From an uncultured Chthoniobacterales bacterium (GTDB taxonomy: Bacteria; Verrucomicrobiota; Verrucomicrobiia; Chthoniobacterales; UBA10450): a stretch of 19,957 nucleotides of DNA. A program made the position numbers and the translations under genes. Under the pieces are notes generated by a model. The model saw only the letters and a list, made by a program, of their open reading frames with translations. It was not told where the DNA came from and made no database searches. Below, piece by piece: positions 1-7,794 of the stretch (position 1 is the stretch's first letter; each line of letters opens with the position of its first letter). The DNA is taken from the NCBI GenBank assembly GCA_955652255.1, contig CATPAW010000210.1, positions 1 to 19,957 on the forward strand. The letters are read 5' to 3'.

Positions 1-1
1 C

Positions 2-505
2 GATGACGCGCATCGGGGTTTGTCGCTCCAGTTTGCGGCGCGCACGGTGGAAAAAATTTATCTCGCACTCGTTGCCGGGAAGTTGCGCAGAAACGCGGGC
101 GTAATCGAAGAGAAAATCGCGCGACACCCAGTGGATCGACAACGAATGAGGGTGACATCATCGCGAGGCCGCGCGGCCATGACCGAGTATCGCGTCGTTC
201 GCTCCTCTGGCGAAATGAGTTTGATCGAGTGCCGATTGCACAGCGGCCGGACCCACCAAATTCGCGTGCATCTTCATTATCTCGGTCACCCGGTGCTGGG
301 CGACAAAATTTATGCGCCAAAGTTCGCGAAGAAATTCCCGCGGCAAATGCTGCATGCCTGGAAGCTTGGCTTTCGACATCCGCGCACCGGCGAGTGGAAA
401 GTTTTCCAGGCACCTCTGCCTGATGACTTCGCCGATGCAATGACACGCTCTCTTTTTTCCGCAGCGCCGAAATCGAAACCGCGACAAGCGGCGGAATGCC
501 GATGA
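2..505 (+). CDS. RluA-family 23S rRNA/tRNA pseudouridine synthase, 3' part (5' end outside window)
   Basis: The enzyme isomerises uridine to pseudouridine in structured RNA in the cytoplasm. The reading frame is open from the left edge, so the true start and the catalytic Asp motif (HRLD of this family) lie outside the window. The visible part starts just after that motif with a segment ending in QFAARTVEK-YLALV, a strongly conserved RluA/RluD/RluC block. Further on is the C-terminal signature GRTHQIRVHL followed by GHPVLGDKIYAP, which is diagnostic for the RluA family. The C-terminal tail is basic. Which RNA site it modifies cannot be told from this part. The stop TGA is at 503-505, and the (-) strand glycosyltransferase gene converges on it and overlaps its end. 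Family assignment is near certain; the subfamily is not resolved. Confidence 0.93.
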   Translation, partial: DDAHRGLSLQFAARTVEKIYLALVAGKLRRNAGVIEEKIARHPVDRQRMRVTSSRGRAAMTEYRVVRSSGEMSLIECRLHSGRTHQIRVHLHYLGHPVLGDKIYAPKFAKKFPRQMLHAWKLGFRHPRTGEWKVFQAPLPDDFADAMTRSLFSAAPKSKPRQAAECR

Positions 506-1780
506 GAGCGCGCATCCAAGGTTCGCTGTGCCATGGCAAAACGAAAAGCCGCTCGTTCCAAAACAAATAGTAGGCAAAGAGCGTGACCGAGAGAACATGC
601 CAGGCGTAGGCGCGCCGCCACGTGGCCAGCGGCAGAATCCAGGTGCAATACCATGGATGCAAAACGGGAGTGAGGACGAGCGCGGTTCCGAGCGCCCAAA
701 GCATGCCGCGTTTCCAATTCCGAACGAAGAGGGCCGAGGCCGCGATGACGGCCATAATAAGGATGACGTTGTAATGATAATTTTTTTGGTGCGGGTTGGC
801 CCAGACGGTATCTTCAATCACCCACCAAAAGAGATCGTTGAGCCTCTGAACGTAGGTAGACTGGCCTAACGAATCCCAAATTCGTACTTTGGGAAATCCA
901 AAGGGCAAACCGAGCAGTGCCGGAATCGCCACGCTGATCGCAAGAACGACGCGCCAGCGGAGCGCGAACACGCAAAGTAGCAAAAGCAAAACTGGAATGA
1001 GCTCGAACGAGATGGCGATGCCAAAAAGGGTGGCGGCTCCAACCGCCCAGGACCACTTGCGCGTTGATTCAGGTTCGGTTGTCGATCGAATGAGGCAAAG
1101 AATGCCGCCGACGAGCGGCAAGATCATGAGAGTATCGAAATGGGCTGCGCCGGCAAAGCTATAAGCGACCAGCGGGTTCCACGCGTACCAGGCCGCATGG
1201 CGATATCGATCATCACCGCCGATTAATCGCAGAAGGAGAAAGACCGTGGCAAGATCGACAATCGCAAATACAAGCTTGTAAAAAAGCGGCCGATCGGAAA
1301 CGCCGCTAAAAAACCGGAACAATATCTCGGTCCCGGCGCGTAACTGGCGCGGACATTAGGGTGATTGATTTTTGACGATTCCGGAAAACTTCGCCGAAGC
1401 GCGTCGAGCTTCGGATCATCGGGCGCAATCAAATAAGGATTAAATCCGGCGCGCTGGATTTTTCCTTCCCACTCGCAGCGCCATAAATCGTCGCTCGGGG
1501 CAAGGGGCAAAGCGATCACACGAAGTGCAATTGCCACCGCGAAAAAAAAGACCGCTTGTTGCCGCTTTCCCATGTCGATCTTGGTCGCCGCAGGGAATCC
1601 GTCCTTTGGCGGAAAATTGGAGGCAGCGATCCAGTAGGCGATCCCGGAAAGAAAGGCCGCGACTACAAATTTCAGCGGCATCGATTCGAGCGTCCAGTCA
1701 TCGAAAAAATTAAGCGCCGCGAAAAAGAACAGCTCCAGCGCGATTGCAAAAAAGAGGCGGAGAAGAGGGCCGCGTTTCAT
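440..1780 (-). pseudogene. GT-C-type membrane glycosyltransferase (mannosyltransferase-like), frameshifted
   Basis: This is a multi-pass inner-membrane protein of the polyprenyl-phosphate-sugar glycosyltransferase type. The ATG at 1780 lies 15 nt after the stop of the upstream glycosyltransferase gene, so they are probably co-transcribed. The first frame encodes two to three membrane helices, then DDLWRCEWEGKIQRAGFNPY and INHPNVRASYAPG, the conserved loop of bacterial GT-C mannosyltransferase-like proteins. At about 1331-1334 (CCC on the + strand) one base appears missing. The homologous-looking sequence continues in the next frame with TEILFRFFSG, then HAAWYAWNPLVAYSFAGAAH, LHPWYCTWILPL and several more helices. 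The last hydrophobic helix ends near 453. No stop follows in that frame: it stays open antisense through rluA to the left edge, so the true 3' end is unresolved and a second indel is possible. It may be a true pseudogene or an intact gene with assembly errors. Confidence 0.8.
1251..1260 (+). repeat. Recurrent decamer AAGATCGACA (first of 14 copies)
   Basis: Exact copies reading AAGATCGACA on the + strand start at 1251, 2000, 4232, 5207, 6696, 10066 and 12804. Exact copies reading TGTCGATCTT on the + strand start at 1573, 6446, 15937, 16701, 16782, 18610 and 18967. All were found by hand reading. Copies lie in eight protein genes and one intergenic region, in at least four reading-frame and strand contexts. 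The flanks are not conserved beyond a tendency for A or T directly after the decamer. Confidence 0.9.
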
Positions 1781-1795
1781 TTTTGCCCGCGCGAT

Positions 1796-4381
1796 TCAGG
1801 CCCGCGCCTCCGGATCGACACTCGGCGCGGCATCGACTCGCAGCGGCGGTACGGCTGTGGCGATCCGGCCCCGCCGCAGGAAGCGCTGTATCCCGGCGCG
1901 GTGCGCCGCGAGATCAACAAGCTCGGCGACGCGCGATTTCAGAGCGCGCGCGCGCGTCGCGAGAAAAACCAGGAAAAGCAAATAGAAAGTGATGAACCAA
2001 AGATCGACATGGGAAGCATTGAGCTGCCGATAAATCAAAAGGCTCAGCGCCACCAGATTGAAAATGACCGTGGTGGTGACAAAACGATTACGCAGCCGGA
2101 CGCGGGTCAGGCATTTGGCGTCGCCATGATACTCGGTCACGGTTTGCAGGACGATGCTCCACCAAAAATTTCCGTAGATCTGAATGTCCCAATCATTCCA
2201 GCCGCTATCGACGGAATAGCGCCAGCCTTCTTCCTCGAGCAAATCGAAGATCGCGCCGAGGAGGTAGTGACGGTCCCGGCTCTCTTCGCTCCAAAAAATT
2301 CGGCGGCCCAGACTGCGGCTCCGCCACGGCGGGGTAGCGCTAGCCGGCAAATGTTCATGCCGGCTGATGACGCCGCGCGGCGTCCGTTTGAAGCGAAGCC
2401 AGGTGAAATATCGGGACCAGCCTCGCACAAGCGGTTGGGCGAAAGCGAGACACATTACCAGCAACCGCGCGCGCACGGTATCAAACTCGGGCTCGATCCG
2501 CGCGCGCACCATGTAGGAAAGCGCCACGCACAGCGTGCCACCAAACATGAGATAAGGCACGATGCGCAGCGCCGGCAAAAAAATTCCCAGCCCAAAAAGA
2601 AAAATCGTCAGCGCGAACCATTCGATGCTGCTGAGATAGGCGGCCAGGTCTGATTGCGGCGTGGGATACATCGATTGAAAAAATCCTTCGCCAAAAATCC
2701 CATGATAGACGATCGGCCGATTGAGAAACCAACTGAAGCGCGGCGCTCCGTAAATCTGCCCGCGCCATTTTGCGGTCCCCGTCGGGCCGAAGAAGATTAA
2801 ATGTTTGAAGCGAAGGAGCGATTCCGCTTCGCCGTAACCGTCCTGCTGTTTCAAAAAAGCCTGGAGCGTGGAGCGGCGGTGATGCCAGACGATCGCGGTT
2901 GGGTTGAACGCGATGACGCAACCGGCCTGTTGCAGGCGCCAGCAAAAATCGACATCGTCACCGGCCTTGTGATATTCGGGATCGAAACCGCCGATATTTT
3001 TAAACGCCCAGCGGTAGAAGGCCATGTTGCAGCCAGGAATGTGCTCTGCAATCATGTCCGTGAGCAAAACATGGCTGGGTCCGCCCGGCGCCGCCGCGAC
3101 ACAAGCCTGGACCCAATTTTGCGCAGGCGGAGTGACATTCGGTCCACCCACTGCGGCGTAATCGCCGTCGATGAGCGTGTCGATTAAATAATAAAGCCAA
3201 TCGCCGTCCGCCATGCAGTCGGAGTCGGTGTAGGCGAACACTTCACCTTTGGCCGCGGCCGCGCCGGTGTTACGCGCGTGACTCAAGCCATGATTGCTTT
3301 GATGGATGTAACGGACCCGCGGAAACTGCGCCGCGATATAAGCCGTGTCGTCGGTCGACCCATCATCGACCAGGATTACTTCGTAATCGGGATAATTCAG
3401 TTTGCCTAACGAGTCGAGGCAGGCCGCGAGTGTTTGTCCGCCGTTGTAAGAGCAAACGATTACAGAAACAAGCGGCGCCCGAGCCAGGTGGCGATGCGGC
3501 AGCGCGGAATTGTCCTGGCCAAGTTTTTCCCGGAGTGTGGAGAAAGCTTTTTTAGGCTCGCGCTCGCGCGTAACAATTCCAAAGGCCCAATCGGTGATTT
3601 CCTTCTCACCGGTGAACCATTCGTCCGTCCAGGCAAAGAAAATCGTCCCGGCCAGACCACGCTTTACCACGCTATCGACATGCCAGCCGAGCATTTCGGC
3701 CTGCGCCTCCTGCGAATGCCGGATCGTATCCATCCCAAACTCACCGAGGATCAGCGGCCGTTCTTCCGTCAGGTTTTGCAATCGCAGCAGATACAGTTCG
3801 AATTCACGTTGATTATGCAGGTAAACGTTAAAGCAAAAAAAATCGACATTCTGCGGCAGGAGATATTCGGTTGGCGGATAGGTGGCATAGGAAAAGAGAA
3901 CATCGGGGTCGATCGCGCGCCCGATCCGAATCAGTTTCTCCAGAAACTCAGTGACGCGGCGCACACCAAGCCAGCGCACCATCGTGCTCGAAATTTCATT
4001 TCCGACGAGGTAACCGAGAACGCCAGGATGACCGGCATATTCGCTGACCGATTCACGGACCGTTTCGGCGATGGCGCGGCGGGCCGATCGCTCGCGCAAA
4101 AACTCGATGTGCTTCGCCCATGGCAGCGTAATCAGCACTCGCATTCCAGCGGCCGCACAACGGTCGACAAACCAGCGCGGCGGCGCATGATAAACACGCA
4201 CCACATTCAGCCCGATCTCGCGCATCAATCGAAGATCGACATCTGCCTGCTCCGGTCGCCCGAAATAATCTCTATTCGCGTCGGGCTTGAACGGTCCATA
4301 GGTGACGCCTTTGACGAAAAACTTTTTGTCGCCCTCGAAGAGAAATTTCGCGACCGGGCGAACCCGCGAGTTGGCGCTCAC
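1796..4381 (-). CDS. Fusion protein: GH-A clan glycoside hydrolase domain + GT2 glycosyltransferase + C-terminal membrane region
   Basis: An 861-residue protein starting at GTG 4381, with a good Shine-Dalgarno (GGAAGG) about 7 nt upstream. Residues 10-290 look like a TIM-barrel glycosidase of the GH2/GH5 type. They contain YLVGNEIS (candidate acid/base Glu129), ILGEFGMD (candidate nucleophile Glu214) and FFAWTDEW. Residues 303-520 are a GT-A fold family 2 transferase with VSVIVCSYNGG, VILVDDGSTDDT (nucleotide-binding Asp), a DSD metal motif near 386-388 and GDDVDFCWRLQQ near 474-485. Membrane helices follow around 585-650 and 770-800, with a charged tail. The likely role is synthesis, with editing or cleavage, of an envelope or exported polysaccharide; the substrate is unknown. 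It lies downstream of hemL and just upstream of a second membrane glycosyltransferase. It is not cellulose synthase: the QxxRW motif is not evident. Confidence 0.88.
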   Translation of the reverse strand: MSANSRVRPVAKFLFEGDKKFFVKGVTYGPFKPDANRDYFGRPEQADVDLRLMREIGLNVVRVYHAPPRWFVDRCAAAGMRVLITLPWAKHIEFLRERSARRAIAETVRESVSEYAGHPGVLGYLVGNEISSTMVRWLGVRRVTEFLEKLIRIGRAIDPDVLFSYATYPPTEYLLPQNVDFFCFNVYLHNQREFELYLLRLQNLTEERPLILGEFGMDTIRHSQEAQAEMLGWHVDSVVKRGLAGTIFFAWTDEWFTGEKEITDWAFGIVTREREPKKAFSTLREKLGQDNSALPHRHLARAPLVSVIVCSYNGGQTLAACLDSLGKLNYPDYEVILVDDGSTDDTAYIAAQFPRVRYIHQSNHGLSHARNTGAAAAKGEVFAYTDSDCMADGDWLYYLIDTLIDGDYAAVGGPNVTPPAQNWVQACVAAAPGGPSHVLLTDMIAEHIPGCNMAFYRWAFKNIGGFDPEYHKAGDDVDFCWRLQQAGCVIAFNPTAIVWHHRRSTLQAFLKQQDGYGEAESLLRFKHLIFFGPTGTAKWRGQIYGAPRFSWFLNRPIVYHGIFGEGFFQSMYPTPQSDLAAYLSSIEWFALTIFLFGLGIFLPALRIVPYLMFGGTLCVALSYMVRARIEPEFDTVRARLLVMCLAFAQPLVRGWSRYFTWLRFKRTPRGVISRHEHLPASATPPWRSRSLGRRIFWSEESRDRHYLLGAIFDLLEEEGWRYSVDSGWNDWDIQIYGNFWWSIVLQTVTEYHGDAKCLTRVRLRNRFVTTTVIFNLVALSLLIYRQLNASHVDLWFITFYLLFLVFLATRARALKSRVAELVDLAAHRAGIQRFLRRGRIATAVPPLRVDAAPSVDPEARA

Positions 4382-4429
4382 AGCGGCACCTTCCTAGTCC
4401 ATCAGCTTCGCAGACGCAAAGCTTTTGGT

Positions 4430-4481
4430 GTAGGGACGGCTCGTTCGGCCGTCTGCGCCGCGTCCAGCGGTCGTGCCCTAC
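4430..4481. repeat. REP-like two-hairpin palindromic element
   Basis: The element is bounded by imperfect terminal inverted repeats, GTAGGGACG at 4430-4438 and CGTGCCCTAC at 4472-4481. Inside is a perfect 6-bp stem GACGGC/GCCGTC (4435-4440 with 4448-4453) and a smaller CCGC/GCGG stem. It fills most of the gap between hemL and the downstream glycosyltransferase gene. Its terminal repeat, read on the (-) strand as GGGTAGGGCACG, contains the hemL TAG stop codon. There is no T-tract, so a simple rho-independent terminator is unlikely. Whether other copies exist outside the window cannot be seen. Confidence 0.6.
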
Positions 4482-5767
4482 CCATCGCCGCTCTCGTGCA
4501 AACTTTCCCGTAAAATTTCGCCTGTTCGCTCGATGTCTTCCGGCGAATGGGCCGTCGAAATGAATCCGGTCTCGAATTGCGAAGGCACGAAATAAACGCC
4601 GCGCTTCAAACAAGCATGAAAAAACTTCGCGAACATTTTCAAATCGCTCCGCTGCGCGCTGGCAAGATCAACAATCGGGCCGCTGGCAAAAAGCAAACAA
4701 AACATCGATCCGATCCGGTGAAAGGTCCCTTCAACTTTGGATTTTTGCAGCGCGTCGCGCACAACCCGTTCGAATTGCGCGCCAAGTTTTTCGAGCAACT
4801 TCCAGCCGTCGATCCGCTCCAACTCGCGCAGTTGCGCCAGACCTGCCGCCATCGCCAGCGGATTGCCTGAGAGCGTGCCGGCCTGATAGACCGGCCCATC
4901 GGGAGATAGTCGATCCATGATTTCCCCGCGTCCGCCAAACGCGCCGACCGGTAATCCGCCGCCGATCACTTTACCGAGCGCCGTCAGGTCAGGTTTAATC
5001 TGGTAGATTTCCTGGGCGCCACCAAGCGCGACGCGGAATCCGGTCATCACTTCATCAAAAATCAAGAGCGCACCGTGTCTGGTGCATTCCTCGCGCAAGA
5101 GCGACAAGAAGTCTGACTGCGGAAAATAAAGGCCTGCGTTAGCCGGGATCGGTTCGAGAATGACGGCCGCAATTTCATTTTTGTTTTCACGAAACGTTTT
5201 TCGGACAAGATCGACATCGTTAAACGGCAGCGAAATTGTCAGGTCGGCAAACGCTCGCGGCACACCGGCGCTGTCGGGCGTTCCATGGGTGAGCCCGCCA
5301 CTCCCCGATCGCACGAGCAGGGCGTCGACATGTCCATGATAGCAACCGTCGAACTTGATGATTTTGTCGCGGCCAGTAAAGCCGCGCGCCAGACGGATGC
5401 ACGACATCGCGGCTTCGGTGCCGCTGTTTACCATTCGCACTTTCTCGATCGACGGAAACCATTGGCAGATTAACTCCGCCATTTCCACTTCAAGCGGGTT
5501 CGGAATTCCGAAACTAAGACCGCGGGTCGCGGCTTCGCGCACGGCATCGACCACTACTTTTGGCGCGTGCCCGAGAATGGCCGGGCCCCAGCTGCCCACG
5601 TAATCGACGTATTCCTTTCCATCGACGTCCCAAATCTTCGAACCCGCCGCGCGATCGACAAAAAAAGGCTCGCCGCCGACGTTGCGCAACGCGCGCACCG
5701 GCGAATTCACTCCGCCAGGAATGCGCTGGTGGGCGGCGCGAAATAATTCGGACGAACGAGAAGTCAT
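4478..5767 (-). CDS. hemL: Glutamate-1-semialdehyde 2,1-aminomutase
   Basis: This PLP enzyme converts glutamate-1-semialdehyde to 5-aminolevulinate, the last step of the C5 route to haem and other tetrapyrroles, in the cytoplasm. The 429 residues match the usual family length. Visible family signatures are RIPGGVNSPVRAL at the N-terminus, MVNSGTEAAMSCIRLAR, KFDGCYHGHVDALLV, LIFDEVMTGFR, and the PLP-lysine segment TALGKVIGGGLPVGAFGG with Lys266. The C-terminal part contains HRIGSMFCLLF and RGVYFVPSQFETGFIS, specific to GSA aminomutases rather than other class III aminotransferases. The ATG at 5767 gives the canonical N-terminus; no clear Shine-Dalgarno precedes it. An 8-bp-period repeat lies directly upstream. 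The TAG stop lies within a REP-like element. A copy of the AAGATCGACA decamer is inside the gene (5207-5216). Confidence 0.97.
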   Translation of the reverse strand: MTSRSSELFRAAHQRIPGGVNSPVRALRNVGGEPFFVDRAAGSKIWDVDGKEYVDYVGSWGPAILGHAPKVVVDAVREAATRGLSFGIPNPLEVEMAELICQWFPSIEKVRMVNSGTEAAMSCIRLARGFTGRDKIIKFDGCYHGHVDALLVRSGSGGLTHGTPDSAGVPRAFADLTISLPFNDVDLVRKTFRENKNEIAAVILEPIPANAGLYFPQSDFLSLLREECTRHGALLIFDEVMTGFRVALGGAQEIYQIKPDLTALGKVIGGGLPVGAFGGRGEIMDRLSPDGPVYQAGTLSGNPLAMAAGLAQLRELERIDGWKLLEKLGAQFERVVRDALQKSKVEGTFHRIGSMFCLLFASGPIVDLASAQRSDLKMFAKFFHACLKRGVYFVPSQFETGFISTAHSPEDIERTGEILRESLHESGDG

Positions 5768-5775
5768 GCAGCGAA

Positions 5776-5815
5776 GATAATCGTTAAATCGTTAAACCGC
5801 TAAATCGTCAAATCG
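5776..5815. repeat. Degenerate 8-bp tandem repeat (5 units) in the hemL 5' region
   Basis: Read on the + strand in 8-nt steps the units are GATAATCG, TTAAATCG, TTAAACCG, CTAAATCG and TCAAATCG. They lie between the hemL start codon and the tRNA-Cys promoter, so on the (-) strand they fall in the probable hemL leader. The units differ at two to three positions but keep exact 8-nt phasing. A related 8-nt pattern occurs at 13796-13879. Function is unknown. Confidence 0.7.
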
Positions 5816-5839
5816 CCGTCGCGCCCAGATCTGCGCAAA

Positions 5840-5867
5840 TTGACAGCGGCGGGACGCATTCGATAAT
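5840..5867 (+). promoter_or_regulatory. Sigma-70-type promoter for tRNA-Cys
   Basis: A perfect -35 box TTGACA (5840-5845) and a near-consensus -10 box GATAAT (5862-5867) are separated by 16 nt. The predicted transcript would start near 5874, about 13 nt before the tRNA. This is the best promoter match seen in the window, consistent with a constitutive stable-RNA gene. Confidence 0.78.
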
Positions 5868-5886
5868 TCCCCCTGCCGAAAATGCG

Positions 5887-5958
5887 GGCGGGGTAGCCAA
5901 GTGGTAAGGTCGCGGTCTGCAAAACCGCTATTCGCGGGTTCGATTCCCGCCCCCGCCT
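5887..5958 (+). tRNA. tRNA-Cys (GCA)
   Basis: A complete cloverleaf can be drawn by hand. The acceptor stem is GGCGGGG (5887-5893) with CCCCGCC (5951-5957). The D arm begins GCC. The anticodon stem GCGGT/ACCGC encloses loop CTGCAAA with anticodon GCA. The T arm is GCGGG, TTCGATT, CCCGC. The discriminator base is T (U73), the identity base of tRNA-Cys. CCA is not encoded; the genomic bases after the discriminator are CAT. It lies between hemL and a small exported-protein gene. Confidence 0.96.
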
Positions 5959-6074
5959 CATTCAATTTTCGATTCTCAATTGCCGATTTCGATCGAGACA
6001 ACAAACCGGCGCGGGAACCATCGACAGTGGTGGCGTCGAAGCCCCGAGAAAATCTCGGCCGCGCTTTAAGAAAA

Positions 6075-6275
6075 CTACTTCGCTGGTTTCGTGGGGGCGC
6101 TTTTCGCAGGCGTCACATTCGAGTCGCCTTCGGTGATAATCATCTGGCCACGGTAAGGTGGCAGCGATTTTGCCGGATAGGGCGATCGAATGATAGCAAA
6201 CGAATGCGGCGCAGCCGCGAACAACAGCACGGCCCAAAGAAGCTTTGCACCGAATCTTTGAGGTCCACCATTCAT
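6075..6275 (-). CDS. Small exported protein of unknown function (66 aa)
   Basis: I do not recognise this family. The ATG at 6275 gives a 66-residue product with a convincing signal peptide: basic start MNGGPQRFGAK, hydrophobic core LLWAVLLFAAA, and probable cleavage after PHSFA. The mature part is only about 40 residues. It begins IIRSPYPAKSLPPYRGQMII and ends in a Lys/Ala/Pro-rich tail. A longer reading to 6308 adds residues ahead of the signal peptide and is less likely. No Shine-Dalgarno is clear. It stands alone between the tRNA and gspF, on the opposite strand to both. Coding character rests only on the signal-peptide architecture, so confidence is moderate. Confidence 0.55.
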   Translation of the reverse strand: MNGGPQRFGAKLLWAVLLFAAAPHSFAIIRSPYPAKSLPPYRGQMIITEGDSNVTPAKSAPTKPAK

Positions 6276-6531
6276 GTTAAAATTCGTAGAATGCAGTAAA
6301 CGTGCCAACGGGTTGAAGGGAGCGTCAATTTTCGCAGAAAACCAAGATCAGCACTGCAACCACCAAGCCATGACGGCGCCAGCCAAAGCTGAAACACGAA
6401 GCGTGTTCATCATTGGGACTCGATCCTAGTGGCAACCGCCATAATTGTCGATCTTTTAATTTGAGGTCGAATATTGATCCGAGGGAGACTGGCACTTTTC
6501 GCTTTTCAAATTTCGAATTAACCTCTGAGCG
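6276..6531. other. Intergenic region upstream of gspF
   Basis: This 256-nt stretch lies between the divergent small exported gene and gspF. I see no convincing gene. A 20-codon hydrophobic ORF on the (-) strand near 6350-6415 is too short to call. It carries the only clearly intergenic copy of the recurrent decamer (TGTCGATCTT at 6446-6455), about 75 nt before the gspF ATG. No good -35/-10 pair was found, although the gspF promoter should lie here. Confidence 0.5.
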
Positions 6532-7776
6532 ATGCCACAATTTGCCTATCGAGCACGAGACGCGCAGGGCGGTCTGGTTGAAGGGGTGTTGGATTGCGCG
6601 GACCGCGCGGTCGCGATTCGCCAGATTGAGCAGCAGCACTGCATCCCGATTCGGATCGAACCGGTCGAGGGAGCACCGAAAGCGGCGCTACGGGAAAGAT
6701 CGACAATCACACCAGCGACGCAGAACTTAAAAATTCCACACAGCCAATTGCTCGTTTTTACCGAGCAGCTTGCCCATTTGCTGCAAGCGGGAATGACGCT
6801 CGATGAGGGATTGTCCATTTTGGAAAAACGTCTCAAGCAACCGCGCGTGCAACAGTTAACGCGAAGGCTGCATCAGGGGTTGATCGAGGGCCGGAGTTTT
6901 TCGCAAGCGCTGCGCGATTATCCCCGGATTTTTCCACCGCTTTACGTGAACCTGGTGGCCGCGGGCGAAGCGAGCGGCGCGTTGCCAGAAATTTTGCTGC
7001 GTTTGGTGAAACATTTGATGCAGGCAAAAAATCTACGCGACAGCGTGCAACAAGCGCTGATCTACCCCGCGGCGCTCGCAGCGGCAGGGCTGATTTTGAT
7101 CACAGTGTTTATCACGTTTTTAGTGCCGCAGCTCACCCAATTCTTATCTCAGACAGGCGGGGCGCTTCCGTTGCCAACTCGTATCTTGTTGAAGGTGCAC
7201 CGGATGATCACGGTATACTGGTGGGTGGGCGTGCTGCTCGCGATCGGGGCGAGCGTCGGATTTCGCGCCTTTGTCCGCAGTGACGAAGGTCGCCTTCTGT
7301 GGGACCGGTTTCGACTTGCCATTCCCGGCTATGGCCGCGTCGTGCGCCACCGTTACTATGCGCAGTTTTCGCGCACGCTCGGCACGCTCATGGAAAACGG
7401 GATTCCCCTTCTCCGTTCGCTCGATCTGGTAACTCAAATTGCCGGCAATCGATTTCTTGAATCAAAGCTGGTGGAGGCGAAGCGCGCCGTAGTCGATGGT
7501 GCGACATTGTCGGCGGCCTTGAGCGCACAGCATTTGTTTCCAGATTTGTTCACCGACATGCTGGCGGTGGGCGAACAAACGGGGCGCTTCGCGGAGACAA
7601 TGCAAACGGTCGCCGACGTCTACGAGCGTGAGCTTGATCGGGCGGTAAACATCATTTCCGCGCTCATTCCAATCTTGATCATCGTGCTGATCGCGATCGT
7701 CGTCGCCCTGATTGTTTTCAGCATTCTCTCGGCCGTTTTCGAGATGACACATAGCTTGCAGTTGCGTCCGCACTAA
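6532..7776 (+). CDS. gspF: Type II secretion system inner-membrane protein GspF (T2SSF/PilC family)
   Basis: GspF is the polytopic inner-membrane platform protein that couples the cytoplasmic ATPase to pseudopilus assembly. The 414 residues match the family length. The N-terminus MPQFAYRARDAQGGLVEGVLD is the typical GspF opening. Two T2SSF domains follow: one near residues 75-200, with QLAHLLQAGMTLDEGLSIL and NLVAAGEASGALPEIL, and a second near 275-400, with YYAQFSRTLGTLMENGIPLLRSL and DMLAVGEQTGRFAETM. Membrane helices are visible after each domain, and the last lies near the C-terminus (about 375-402). The start ATG at 6532 is set by this N-terminal motif. It is followed 18 nt later by an unknown exported protein and then gspG. 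GspF is conventionally next to gspE, which is not present here. Confidence 0.95.
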   Translation: MPQFAYRARDAQGGLVEGVLDCADRAVAIRQIEQQHCIPIRIEPVEGAPKAALRERSTITPATQNLKIPHSQLLVFTEQLAHLLQAGMTLDEGLSILEKRLKQPRVQQLTRRLHQGLIEGRSFSQALRDYPRIFPPLYVNLVAAGEASGALPEILLRLVKHLMQAKNLRDSVQQALIYPAALAAAGLILITVFITFLVPQLTQFLSQTGGALPLPTRILLKVHRMITVYWWVGVLLAIGASVGFRAFVRSDEGRLLWDRFRLAIPGYGRVVRHRYYAQFSRTLGTLMENGIPLLRSLDLVTQIAGNRFLESKLVEAKRAVVDGATLSAALSAQHLFPDLFTDMLAVGEQTGRFAETMQTVADVYERELDRAVNIISALIPILIIVLIAIVVALIVFSILSAVFEMTHSLQLRPH

Positions 7777-7794
7777 GATAATCTAGCCGGCCAA

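Noticed and set aside
158..817. (-) strand ORF of 219 codons over rluA and the glycosyltransferase end
   Set aside because: Ser/Arg-rich low-quality sequence; the neighbouring frame carries the multi-helix glycosyltransferase sequence instead.
1321..1345. Programmed ribosomal frameshift in the GT-C gene
   Set aside because: No slippery heptamer or downstream stimulatory structure is seen at the shift; simple indel or assembly error is more likely.
1556..2653. Long + strand ORF (365 codons) opposite the glycosyltransferase genes
   Set aside because: Its product is rich in Arg, Lys and Gln with no domain; it is the antisense shadow of the (-) strand fusion gene, whose motifs are clear.
3434..4513. 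Long + strand ORF (359 codons) opposite the fusion gene N-terminus
   Set aside because: Antisense of the glycoside hydrolase domain; no family resemblance and no ribosome site.
6445..6474. Promoter for gspF using TTGTCG and GAATAT
   Set aside because: Both boxes are poor matches with an 18-nt spacer, and the -35 would merely coincide with the recurrent decamer.
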